Shown here: positions 49,283-60,500 of the stretch, in pieces
Layout: the number at the start of each line of letters is the position of its first letter
How positions within the stretch are numbered: the first letter of the stretch is position 1
Assembly (NCBI GenBank): GCA_009823395.1
Contig: CM020513.1
Span: 18,664,501 to 18,728,500, forward strand
From: Thamnaconus septentrionalis
Lineage: Eukaryota; Chordata; Actinopteri; Tetraodontiformes; Monacanthidae
DNA length: 64,000 nt
Direction of reading: 5' to 3'
Made by a program: the position numbers and the translations under genes
The notes under the pieces: generated by a model
The model's database searches: none
Told to the model about the DNA's origin: nothing
What the model saw: the letters and a program-made list of their open reading frames with translations, nothing else

Positions 49283-49758
49283 CAGCGGTGGCAAAAGAAC
49301 TGACATTTTGTATTTCAGTAAAAGTATGGATACTTGTATTAAAAAGTATTCTGGTAAAAGTAAAAGTACTGATTCAACTTATTTACTAAAGAAAAAGTAA
49401 GAAAGTGCAGGTTCTGAAATGTACTTGAGACAGCAATTAATAAAAACAAAACATTTGTTGATAAACCGAAAGTGCTCAAAAATAAAATGTAAAAGCTCCA
49501 CTTCAGGCAACAACTATAGTAATAAATGGATCGCTTTTAAAATAATTTGTATCTTTTTAACTCTTTTAAACACAAAAGTAACCCCTGTTTTTTCCATTGT
49601 AAGGTGTACAAAGCCCAGATATTTGAGGACAAGTGTAGAGAATGAAAGTAAAAAGTCGTCCGAGGAAGAAATACTCAATTAAAATACAAATACCTCAAAC
49701 AAAAATCTACTTTAGTGCAGGAACAACGTTTTTTGGACTTTGTTTCTTCCCACCTCTG
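49283..49758. mobile_element. hAT-like MITE (non-autonomous DNA transposon)
   Basis: A 476-base element has imperfect terminal inverted repeats: CAGCGGTGGCAAAAGAA on the left and, on the right, the complement of CAGAGGTGGGAAGAAAC. It is flanked by near-identical 8-base target duplications, ATCTCTCA (49275-49282) and ATCACTCA (49759-49766). The interior carries the AAAGTAAAAGTACT and AGTAAAAGTATGG words typical of a very common teleost repeat. It has no transposase. The 8-bp duplication and the CAG-AGGTGG ends fit the hAT superfamily. Confidence 0.8.
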
Positions 49759-50378
49759 ATCACTCAAATATGCTTTTTTTTTTTGTCTTCATGTCGTTGC
49801 ACGCTTGTGTTTCTGCTCGACGGCTATCGGTCAGCTCAGACGCCAGTCGCCACCGTATCATCAGGGCCCTGATGAGGCAGATACGCCAGGGAGTGCTCGT
49901 TGCTGCACAGCGTTCAGTCGAGCGTAGCAACATGGGTGGAGCCGTGTGAGTCTTCGTGAAGGAGGGACGGGGGGGGGGGGGCATTCAAGGATGGCTCGAC
50001 GGTTTCTGCAATCTGCTGTGAGAAAGCAGACGAGAAAAACATCCAGTCAGCTGCTGCTGGCGCAAGACAGAATGGCACCAGCGCAGCGCCGGCGCAGGCA
50101 CGACGCTGGCCAGAGGCATAGGTCACAAATGTTATCAGGCGGCGTCCGGTGACATGCGAACTCTATCTCCATCATCGCCGTCATATCATTGTTTGCTTTG
50201 TCTGGGCCGAATCAAGGCCAGCCAGCGGCCTGACGTGCCGGTGTTGGAAGAGCAGGTTTTAGGTGGACAATGAAAGTTCACGGTCCCCTAAGCAGTCCTT
50301 GGGAAAAGCTCTGAAGTTAGTGGTGATATTTGCGATCCGAGGCGAGGTCACCGTCAGGTCACCGGTGCAAATACCTCG

Positions 50379-50629
50379 AAAGTTCCAGTGTGTAAAATGT
50401 AGCTTTTTTTTTATTGTTAAAAGTTTAATATACTGCCAATGAATGCATTAATAAAAGTGGAGACTTCATTTTTGTACCCTTTGAACAGTTCTCATATACA
50501 TAAGAATGTACACAGAGCAATCTGAGTCTTGCTCCTAGTTAGCTGCCATCTTGCACCACCAAGCCCGCCTAACAGTGGCCCAAATACGAAACGCACTGTC
50601 CTTAAAAACTTTACACACTGGACCTTTAA
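50379..50629. mobile_element. MITE-like element with terminal inverted repeats
   Basis: The left end AAAGTTCCAGTGTGTAAAATGT and the right end (complement AAAGGTCCAGTGTGTAAAGT) form inverted repeats of about 20 bases around a non-coding interior of about 210 bases. This end type is frequent in teleost genomes. A target duplication is not certain. Confidence 0.65.
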
Positions 50630-52706
50630 GTCGACCTATACATTTTCAGTGATTTGAAGCAACGATTTAACCTTCTTCATTGTCATGTGATCAATAATTG
50701 GACCATTATTACCAGCGATGTAAATCCTCACGCTGGTGTCTAGCCTAACGTATAGATGCCACATGTATGAACAGCACGGGATCGCCAACATACATTAAAA
50801 GGCGAGACCACGCTGGTGCTCGCCAGAACCAAGCCAGTACCAGAGGGGAACCCCGCATGGGAGCAAGAGAGCAACGAGAAATACCGAGGAGATGAAAGAG
50901 CAAAGGGATTTTCATCATTTATTTCCGGATTTCATATTTTGCTTGGGTATTCGTGTCATCCTCTTTGTGCGGTGGCTCGAAAGATGCGCCGGTTTTTCCA
51001 TCTTGCCCACCGCTCTCTTACGGCAAACCAAGGATGATATCAGGATGTTGATGAATGCTCAAGCCTCCAAAATAGTCTCGCTGCCAAAGGAACATTCATC
51101 TTCATCCATCCGCAAACCAACAGTTGCTGTAATCAAATGCACGCCGTGCACCCCCCCTACATTCCCTCTCCCCCCAACTGAGGTGGGCAGGTTCTAGATA
51201 AATATCTCTGTCATTCCATGCGGCTCATAACGTCTCGGTGTAGCAGCAGGAATCCCGGAGCCGCTGGGGAAGTGCAGTGTAAGCTGATCCCGAGTGAACG
51301 CCGACAGACTCGGCACGAGGAGCTTTAAGTTGCAGCCGGCCACTGAGCTAATGGGATCCTTCCAGTTGTTAACCAGAACAGCGGCTCTGCTTCCCAGCGT
51401 ATTCCTAAGAAAAATGGTGACTGTACTGAGCACAGACTGCAGCTACATGCAAGTTTTTGTTTTTTATCTGCATGTTATCCAAGCTGTACCAAAGATGGAA
51501 CCAAGGATCCACAAGGATGAATATAACAATTCATGCATGTGTGGCACATTAACAAATGCAATAAAAGGTGTCACACAGTAGCTACCTGGCATGAAGGCTG
51601 TACACTTGGTCTTGCTGGTCTACAAAACCCAAGTGCCTTATTCAAAATAATGTCCTTTGACCTTGGTCCAACGCTCTAAACTCGCCCAGCATCAGTAAAG
51701 CGCCTATTCATGCATCTTAAGGTAATGACAAAAACAACCACGCCAGCCGCACAGCCTCCGACAGGTAAATATTTATTTTGGTAGTGCGTCGTGGAAGATC
51801 ATGTTCTTGTGTTGCTACTGGCACAAGTGTTTGCATTTACTTTTTTTTTTTTTTTTTTTTAAAGCATTTTAGGAGGCACACTTGCTCAGTATTTTGCAAC
51901 CCCGCAGCACCAAAGTCAAGGATATTAAAAACAGATGTGGCCTGCGAAGTCAAGAGCGGTGGTGGGGGTGGGGGTAGAGGTGGGGGCGGGGGCAGGCATA
52001 GGTTCTGGGCAAACATTCACCCATTATTGATTGCTGATCCTCTGGTATGCTCGGGCTATCAGCAGGGTTCTAAGGGCCGCGATGATAAATGGAAACGGTG
52101 GGGACGCAGGGGTTGGGGGCAGGCGAGCTGCAGCCGCCGAGCTGAGTTCACAACACGATACGGGACCGTGGACAGAGTTCATCCCTCACGCCTTTAACCT
52201 GTTGCGCCACTGTAACGCTTAATATCAAACCATTGCAACTTCACGGTCAACACCTCATGGCCTCTGCAAAGCAAAGGCGTGAGGTGAAAGTTTTCTCTTT
52301 TCTGTTTTCTACTGTAGACACTCAGACGCACTCCCACACCACAATGTAAGGGCTGCGAGTATTTCTCAACACTGCAGCAGGGAGGCCCGCTTACGTTGCA
52401 GCTACAAGTCAATTTGGTTGTTGCGAGTCGTGCTGCTTCAAGGTCCAGTGGATCCATGCGCTGACTGAAATGTGTTTGTCAGACTGTGACAGCGACTGTC
52501 GTTCCATCTGGTCTGGATTGTCTCCTTGCAAAAAGTCCCTCATATTCAAAGCCCGATGACTTCCTCTATCACAGACAGGATTGCTGAAGTAGATGGTTGA
52601 TGAAGTGAGAATTTCAGGGCATTGACCTTTTTCTTTGAAAAATAAAAACCAAAAGTAAAATCCCCCAAAATAGAGCTTAGTCGTATGTTGTATGTATGCC
52701 ATAAGA
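50630..52706. other. Intergenic sequence, no gene recognised
   Basis: No coding exons. A T-run of about 20 bases occurs at 51841-51860 and a GGTGGGG-rich stretch at 51960-52000. Open frames up to 139 aa have no recognised domain. Confidence 0.6.
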
Positions 52707-52780
52707 CTAGGGTTAGGGTTGGGTGAGGGTTAGAGTTGAGGTTGGGCTTAGGGTTAGGGTTGGGATTAAGATTGGGGTTC
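52707..52780. repeat. Degenerate interstitial telomere-like (TTAGGG) tract
   Basis: About ten imperfect copies of GGGTTA/GGGTTG/GAGGTT, including two clean GGGTTAGGGTT stretches. It is a short degenerate telomeric repeat inside the chromosome arm. Confidence 0.8.
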
Positions 52781-53477
52781 TGGTTTTTCTTTATTTAGGG
52801 ATATATATATGTGTTTGGCATTTACTTTTTTGGAATGCTAATCTTGGCTGAACTGAACATTTTTAGCTGAATGCTGCTTTTTGTTTACTTTTTTTTTCTT
52901 TTTATCTTGTTGTGATGTTTTGTTAATGTGTCATTTTACTTGTACATAGTTGCACTAGGCTGGGTGTTTGTTTTGGTATTTTGTATTTATTTTTACAACG
53001 CTGTGCTCCATGTTGTGTGTATAAATAATGCACATTCAATAATGTTGACATTATGAACATTAGTCATTCATTTTAGCACATCATTTGGTCGTAAAATTTT
53101 ATAAGCAACAAAAAAGTACCACTGGGGAGCCAAAAGAGACGGCTCTTTTTATTGAGCTGAGCCGAAAGAACCGGTTCTCTGAAAAGAGTGGAAATTCTCA
53201 TCACGAGTGGGTTGTGACACGCTCATATGACGCTATAACCAAAGAGTGGTAAAACCTTCAAACCTAAAATGAGTAAAAATGGCTGACCTTTGCACTAACT
53301 ACTCCTCATTGTCTCCTCAGTGTCTGTCTCATAGTCCCCCCCCTCCCCGCATCATGTTGACTCATAGTTTTCCGCCTCACTCTGTAATTAACAGGAACAG
53401 TCGTCCACTGTGAAAAGAGAAAAAAAAAAAAAAAAAAGAATAATAGAGGCGAGATTAGTTGGAGTGGGAGGGAGATT
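52781..53477. other. Intergenic sequence with hAT-like fragment
   Basis: AT-rich sequence. At 53118-53190 GAGCCAAAAGAGACGGCTCTTTTT is followed by GAGCCGAAAGAACCGGTTCTC. These internal inverted words are typical of degenerate hAT elements. No gene is seen. Confidence 0.45.
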
Positions 53478-53519
53478 GGTGGTGGCGGTGGTGGTGGTGG
53501 TGGTGGTGGTGGTGGGGGG
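53478..53519. repeat. (GGT)n trinucleotide microsatellite
   Basis: About twelve GGT units with one GGC. The poly-Val, poly-Trp and poly-Pro frames read across it are artefacts. Confidence 0.95.
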
Positions 53520-53850
53520 TGGCTGCTGCCAGAGTGTCTGCCTCCGCGGGCCTTGTCCACTGCCGCCAAGGGCCGCCGGCCCTCCCGCCGCTGTTATCAG
53601 CTGGCTCAGTGGCGAGAAAGAAATGGCTAAACAAGGCACCGTTTATCTGCGCAGACTGTATTCATTGCACATCCCAGCTGCGCAGCCGCGGCACCACTCA
53701 AATCTGCCCGGCTCTGCAAAGAAAGGGCCGGCAGACCTGCTCCCGACAACAGTTTGCATAGAGGTGCCAGGGGCCCAGATCAATAGCCGACGGCATCCCG
53801 TCTCTGTCCGGCGCTGCAAGCCGACATCCCGTCCTGTCTCGCCCTGACTC
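53520..53850. promoter_or_regulatory. GC-rich block, candidate regulatory element
   Basis: A CpG- and GC-rich stretch directly after the GGT repeat includes GTTATCAGCTGG near 53594-53605, where a GATA site (TTATC) abuts a CAGCTG E-box. There is no coding homology. The enhancer role is inferred from motif and position in the presumed smad6 upstream desert. Confidence 0.3.
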
Positions 53851-54354
53851 CTCCTGACCTGTCTACGCGTTAGCGCGGTTGAATTCACACGGAACTGATG
53901 CCTAAGGGGAAATTGTGGCCCTCTGGTGAGATAGTACAGATCCGCTTTGAATATCAGCGCACTTAGACTGTTCAAAAGAAGATGGATGTCACATTGAGAG
54001 TGTGCAGTTGTCATTTAGAGATTTCAAGCAACTGGTGCGTGGTGGTTAAAAATGACCTTACAACCTTCCAGTGGTGAATGAAAACATTTCAGTGCTCATC
54101 ATTTCCAATGACTGTCAGTCTATAGAGAGATTTGCTGTAGAATGAATAACCCAAATGTTCTGGCCTAAATATCAAATATCTCCTCTGCCAACGTCTACAG
54201 TATGTATTTATGTATAAAATAAAAAAATTCTGAGGTTTTGCAACGATAGCTGTAATATTTTTTTTAAAACTATCACACAGGCCTGATTCAAGGTCCTGTC
54301 TGGTGGTTCTCTCAGATAGGTTGAATCTTTAGGGGCTTTCTCACTCTTCATCTT

Positions 54355-54404
<50 letters not shown>
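54355..54404. repeat. Compound (TC)n(AC)n microsatellite
   Basis: TC run of about 13 units followed by AC run of about 12 units. Confidence 0.96.
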
Positions 54405-54641
54405 ATGCGCATGCACAAAACCATCCATCCCTTATCTATGGGCCGAGGAACCCTGACTCCAGCCTGTGCAGACAGTGCTATCTAACTGGGCCATGTCTAT
54501 GTCTCTGTATACACAAGGAAATCACCCACTCCTCATGAAGAAATGAACTTGGCTTCAGACATCATGGCCCTGAGATGTGAAAAAAGGAGAGAAAAAAAAG
54601 CAGGGGGGGGGGGCATATTATGAAAGCCTAATGCAGACAGC

Positions 54642-54662
54642 GCACACACACACACACACACA
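54642..54662. repeat. (CA)10 microsatellite
   Basis: Short CA run, 30 bases after a G-run at 54603-54613. Confidence 0.92.
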
Positions 54663-57600
54663 TCTTCGGTTGTATCGATGGAATAAATCCCTCTTATTCC
54701 TCACAGCATGTTAAGGACAATGCCTCTGCTATGGCCCTGCGCTGTCCCAAGCAATGTTTCCTTACGGCACTGACATAACACATCACGTTTGATGACTTTG
54801 CTTTCCCTTTCTCCCTTTATTATTTGAGCCACGGGCAGTTTGAAGGTTTTGCTGCCCTTTAATTTGGGGATAGACAGGCCAAAAGAGCAGTGCTGTAGGC
54901 AAGAAGTCAGAGGTCAGAGGGCACATGGAGTGAGAATGACTGACCTCTCTGTGGGGGTGACTAGTCAGCGGTGTTGCCAGCGTCGCTCACCCCTCCGGCC
55001 CCCCACTGTGTCTGGAGATGACCTGTCCGGAGGAGCCCCCGCAGGAGAGAGCGGCGGAGCTCCCTGCAATAGACTGATCCCAGGCCCGTCACAGTGGGGG
55101 CTCCTCCACACTGATACTCACAGGGACGTCGGTGGCTGGGTACGCTGACTTATCATCACCACTTGATGAAACACGTGTTTTTGATTCCTGGAGAGTGTTT
55201 GGTGTTTCCATGTCAGCCAGTCCAAGCACTGCAGGGGCTGTCACAGCTCTCTGAGCCCCAGTACGGCCAATGAATGAAATCACTCTAACTCATGGATAAA
55301 GGACACAGCCGAACCAGGCAACTGTTTAACATTTGTGAAGCTAAAAAAAAGTCAGTTTTTACAAGGGTTTTATTTACTGTAGGTACTGTCAATGTTTAGG
55401 TATTTAAAACAAATTTACACCCTTAAATTGTTTCATACCCTGGGTGAAGGCTGTGTATGCACGGTGGAATGGTAGATGCACAAATGTATGAAAATGCACT
55501 TCACTGTCAGAGTCATATGAGGATAGCAGGCTACTGAATGTGGCTGCTGAGCGGTTAAAACCAAATCAAGACTATTTATGCTTCCCTTTCCAGATATGGC
55601 ATCCCATCGTATAAATAAATAAGCAAAAATAAGCAAAGCAAATAAATAATAAATCCCCTCCCCGGAAACCTTGATGTCCTGTGTGTTTCCATCTCCTGCC
55701 AATTCCTGTTTTTGGCCTTTTAAACTTCCCAAAAGTTTAATATCACCGGCGCTGTTAATCATTTCTGTCTGAATGTGGTCTGAGCGACACAGCAGGTGTC
55801 TTTGGTTCACGCTGAGCCGAGGAGGGGCTGATTTTTCCACTGGTTTGGGAAACACGGAGCTGCAAACTACTCTGTCTCCAGGCCCAAAGATGGTTCTAAT
55901 TACAAATTGCCATGTTCTCTTTCCCCCACTGTGTGTGTGTGTGTGTGTGTGTTTGCTCCTCTTGTTCAGTCCATTATGCCTTCTTTCTTTCTTCATCTTT
56001 ATAAGCTCAGGGGTTCCATCACCAGAGAGACGTCTACGTTCTAAATTCTAAGGATCCATAACTCACTACTCAACACTAATCCTGGCCTCATCCAGAATGT
56101 TAGTCGGCCGACAGCGCATGTATGCGCGTTTGTGAACAGCTCAATGAAATGCCCAATTGCAGTAGCACAGGAGCTACAGAGGAATTTTTTGCTTTACCAC
56201 TGATTCAGGGGTCATAATGTAGTGAACCGCTAAACATGACCGAGGACCTCTAGAGGCGCATACCTGCGTAAATCTGGCAGCTGTCGATAAAAATTTTCAT
56301 TCATGCCAAGCTAAACCCACAGACCAAAATGGTGGATTAGAGGCTTCCAGGTCCTACAAGGGCCTTCATGGAGGATGATTGGAAAAATGTGTGGCAGGGC
56401 ACGGCGGACGGGAGGGAATGAGCGCCGAACGGGGGGGGAAAGTCGGAGGAGTTTAAGTGGACGGATTGCATCAAAGAGGAAGGAGAGGGGTAGCGTAGGG
56501 TTAAAGGCTAAGAGCGGTGTGGAGAAGAGGATCAGAGGAATGAAAAGAGAAGGAGACAGAGCAGAGAGGAAGGCGTCTGAACATGCCAGCGGGGCCTCGG
56601 CTGGCGGTCGCGGGGGCTTCTCTCCGAGCGCCGGGATCTCCAGGGCAGTGGTCACATAATGAAGGCTTGTTTGAGTTCGCATTCGAATGGCGCCTGGAAA
56701 AACAGTTCCCCATAGGCTACTTTTATTAAGCCGGCTAAAATTCCCAGACTTCAGCCGTCCGCCAAAAGGCTTCCTCGCAGCCTCGTCCGCACACACATTT
56801 TCTCGAGCAAAAAGGAAAAAAAAGCCTTGCATGGCAAACTGGTCCAAGAGTATTTGGGACTCTTTGGGTCTAAAACTTTGAACCCAATGGACTTATGTAA
56901 CTGAGACAGTCACCGAGGCGAAGGTGTATCACCCATTTGACCGTTGCCGTCTCTGCAAGAGGGGGGGTCTGAGTGCCCTGCTGCTTGTCTTGTCTTTCTC
57001 TACCTCCTTGTCATAACACACACTGGCTCGCTGAATGATGGCCCCGCCAGATTCACTGGGGAGGATATTTGACTCAAGATTTTCCGATAATAGGATTTGA
57101 AGCGTGCTCGCAACAGATAGCGGTTTTTGTGGCGAAGGGAAGGAGTACGTGATACCACTTCGCTGAGCAAATACAGCAGCTGTTTTGTGACACGAGCCGT
57201 GTTCAGTGCTTGAATCTCTTTACTGTGGATCATCGGTTTCTTTCTTGATTGCTCTGAAATGACTCACCCTTCAACAGGGTTATAGGTTATATAGGAGAGT
57301 GTCATCAGCAAGTCATGGACAGAAGGTTTATCCCATATCGCCCACTTCTGTGCTAAATATTAATAATGTCTTGAACGCAAAAGTGTGTTTACGCTATGAA
57401 GAATGTGAAGGGGCAGTCTGTTGTTCACACACACAAAAGAGCGTGGAAAAATAGACACTTCACACCCTTGGTGAACACAATATTAGTTATGAAGCAGTAG
57501 CAATACACTGGTGTTAGCATGAGTAGCCACCGGTTAGCTAACACACTTCTCGCTTCAGTGGCACATTTGAATCAGGTGCAAATGTTTGGGGAAACTTTTG

Positions 57601-60129
57601 GTTCCAGTTTGATTAACTCCTATGACTCTGGGCTCACTTTGGGGTTACATTAGAGCCAACCTCATTTCAATGTGTTGTGTTGCAGACAGGTCTCTGAAGA
57701 TGTGGCAAAACAGCAGTTCATTAGTTTCTTTTATTGCACTGCGTAGCTAAAACCTGTTTCAGTCACTCCTCTTCTCTTTGATGCTAAACATAACAGTAAA
57801 ACAAAAAAAGCAGTCTTTTAAAGTTGTATCTGCACCATCATACCTGCAGGCAAAAGTACGTTTCCGTAATACAGAAACGGCTTCATTTTCTCCTATATTT
57901 TTTCTCTCGGATGCTGTAAAGAAAAACAAAAAGAAAAATGCTTTATTCTGGTCTAGTGCTTACTTTCGGAGATGAAATAAGATTTTAACCAGAGGTGGCT
58001 GAAGTGCAGCGTGGGATACGAGTTCCTTCACTTATTTTTTTTCCCACAGTTGCCTGTTTGAGGGGCCCGTCAGTCCTCTGGTCTCTTAAATCCCCTTAAA
58101 ACCTCTGGAGTCAGTGAGGGTGTATCAGGCCCCTGGATCTGCTGTGTGCAGGGCTGGGTGACGGGCCGGGGGTCCGGAGCCAGCCAGGGGGGAGAGGACA
58201 GCAGCGCTAAGGGCGCCCGGAGAGCTGGGAGTCACTCAGCCACAGAAACCCCTGTGTTTGTGTATGTAGCGCAGCCCTCTTATCTCCCGCCTGTACTGAC
58301 GCCACATTCTTCCTGTTTCAAATCTTTACTGCTGATTTTTCTCTTCACTCTTGCCTCAGCCCCACCCGGCCCTGTTGTTTTTGGTGTTCTTGTTCTTTTT
58401 CAATGGAGATTACGTGGCGGTGGTGACACAGGAGGCGGCGGCGGTGCATTTTTGCGCGTCAGGCAACGAGCGCATACGTACTTTGTCATCCAGCTGCTCT
58501 TGACATGTGCTTTGTTTACATTTAAGTGCTGAGAGAGTTGCAGGCTAAGTCAAACTCTTGTGCATGTGCTTTTGTTATGCACTGGTGTGAACAGTAGGTA
58601 CGGAAGGTCGTTTAAAATTCTCTTGCTATTCTTGGCAAGATTTATTTTCAGTTATTCAATAATTGCAGCTTAAAATTGCTTTGCAAAGGATTTATGAGAG
58701 CCGTTGCGTGTCCCCTGTAATAATGTGCATGCTTTATTTCCATCTATAACCAGCAATTGACAAACCTGGAAACCGAAAAAAAAAACCTGCAAATGGCCTT
58801 TTGTCTCTATTGATTTTAGCTGAGGTGAATGAATAAGAAAATGGGCAGCCTGAGATTGCTGCTTCTGCAAAACGCTCAACGCCATAAAATGCTCACGTAA
58901 ACCTCAAACCGAACCCACTGGAAATGCATCTGGAAAATAAATAATGTATGGCTGACTGCGATTAGTTTGAAGAGCCAGTTAGCGCATATGTTTACAGAAT
59001 GTGGAGAAATTAATCTAGCACTCAGTTTTATTGGCTAACAAAAAAAGATGATTTTGTCTGGCCTGGTTTTAGTGTCAGTCATTGAATTTCTGATCAGATG
59101 TATTGAGGGAATCTGAAATGCGGACTGGGTGTTGTGATTGCAGTGAATGCAATTTTCAAGCAATTAGCAAAAATAAGAGCGATTCAGTCATCAAGAACAT
59201 ATTGGATCGAACATTGTCTGACTTCACTCTGCCTGTCTCTGCGCTAATCTATTTCTGTCGTATCAGTGGAAACTGATTTTTTTTTCCTACATATTTTGTT
59301 CATTGACATCAAAATTGGTTTCAACAGTCAAGCAAAAAGTGAAACTCAATATGAACAACGATAAGGTGCCGCCGCCAATCAGAAATATCCACTGACCGCT
59401 GTGCTTATAAAATAATCTGTGTCAACTTTACAATGCTGTCACTGACAATTACACAATATCGCAAAATAGAATTATTTCCACATATAAAAAGGTTGCTGAG
59501 TTTTGACAAGCCAACCACAACTGGGCACGCCGGTTATTAAGATGAATAGCTGTTGTTTTTGTTATTGAACTCTACGCTTCTCTTCTGCGATTGGACTGGC
59601 AAGCCCTGAAATGGGCTCAAAAGCTGTAAAACATAAACTTGAGCAAATAACAAAACAAAACAAAACAAAACAGCATTTTGCCAGCTAGAAGTTGGCTCTG
59701 TAATACATCAAAACCGATATGCGTTGCATAATTTTTCTTCGTACCAAACATGTTTGCTAACAGTGGGAGGCGTCTATCTTTCCTCTCCTGCCTTACAAAA
59801 TGAAAGATAGCCATCTAAAATACATAAACAGTGAAAGAGCTCCCTAACAGTCCCCTACTTGGTATTTGCAAGCATCACCACCAGTCTTCCTCTCGACCCA
59901 TACCCCCCCACCCCCCGCCAGTCTCGCCTGCTGCCCAGCTGCCTGGACGGCCGATTTCGATGGCGCCAAGCGCTCTGCAACTCTGCCCTAATCAGGAACA
60001 GCGAGAAGGAGGGCTCTATCGCAGAGAGTTGCCTTCCTCTTCCTTTGTTTTCCACAGATTTCCTTCCTCGTTTTCTTAGATATTCTCTAACCACTGATGT
60101 AAGTCCAAACAGAGGCCTATTTAGAAAGT
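54663..60129. other. Intergenic sequence, no gene recognised
   Basis: No coding exons in any frame have recognisable homology. The longest open frames (187 aa at 55433-55996 minus and 178 aa at 56311-56847 minus) lack domains and look random. It contains a GT run at 55930-55952 and a CAAAA run at 59650-59671. A purine-rich strand lies at 56400-56590, with a denser GC block at 58140-58240. Confidence 0.55.
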
Positions 60130-60500
60130 AAACAGATGAATGAGGGGAGGTTCTGGCCCTGGCGTCCGCCGAGTCAGGCGCAGAGCGGAGACGTCTCGCT
60201 CCGCCCGGCCCCCGCGCTGACATACCCTGTAAATATACAGCATGACAAATGGCGCGGCTCTGCCGCAAGTCCCCTGACCAATCCCCGGCGAGCGGGGCCC
60301 GATGCCGGAGTGGCTAGTCGACGGGCGACGTCTGAATCACTGTCACAAGAGACACATTGTTTACAGAACAGAGAGACACTGTAACACAAACACTAATACC
60401 CCTCGAGTGGGTGACACACTGGGAAAATCCTCGGTTTGTGGCTCCGGCGACGGCCTCGAGGCGAACGCGGCAATGAAAAGATTGTTGCAGCTCCTCACTG
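60130..60500. promoter_or_regulatory. CpG-rich island, candidate promoter or enhancer
   Basis: CpG-dense sequence with a GACCAATCCCC CCAAT box near 60278-60288 and a CTGTA-AATA-TACAG inverted repeat at 60227-60240. No coding exon follows in the window. It may mark a distal element or noncoding promoter upstream of smad6; that link is inferred from mammalian gene order. Confidence 0.35.

Noticed and set aside
55433..55996. 187-aa minus-strand open frame
   Set aside because: Crosses a GT microsatellite, has no domain, composition looks random, and no splice partners are visible.
56311..56847. 178-aa minus-strand open frame
   Set aside because: Length explained by a purine-rich strand; no homology, start context or splice structure.
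59955..59970. GGCGCC as part of a BMP-responsive SMAD element
   Set aside because: No GTCT/AGAC at the required 5-base spacing; other GGCGCC sites in the desert also lack it.
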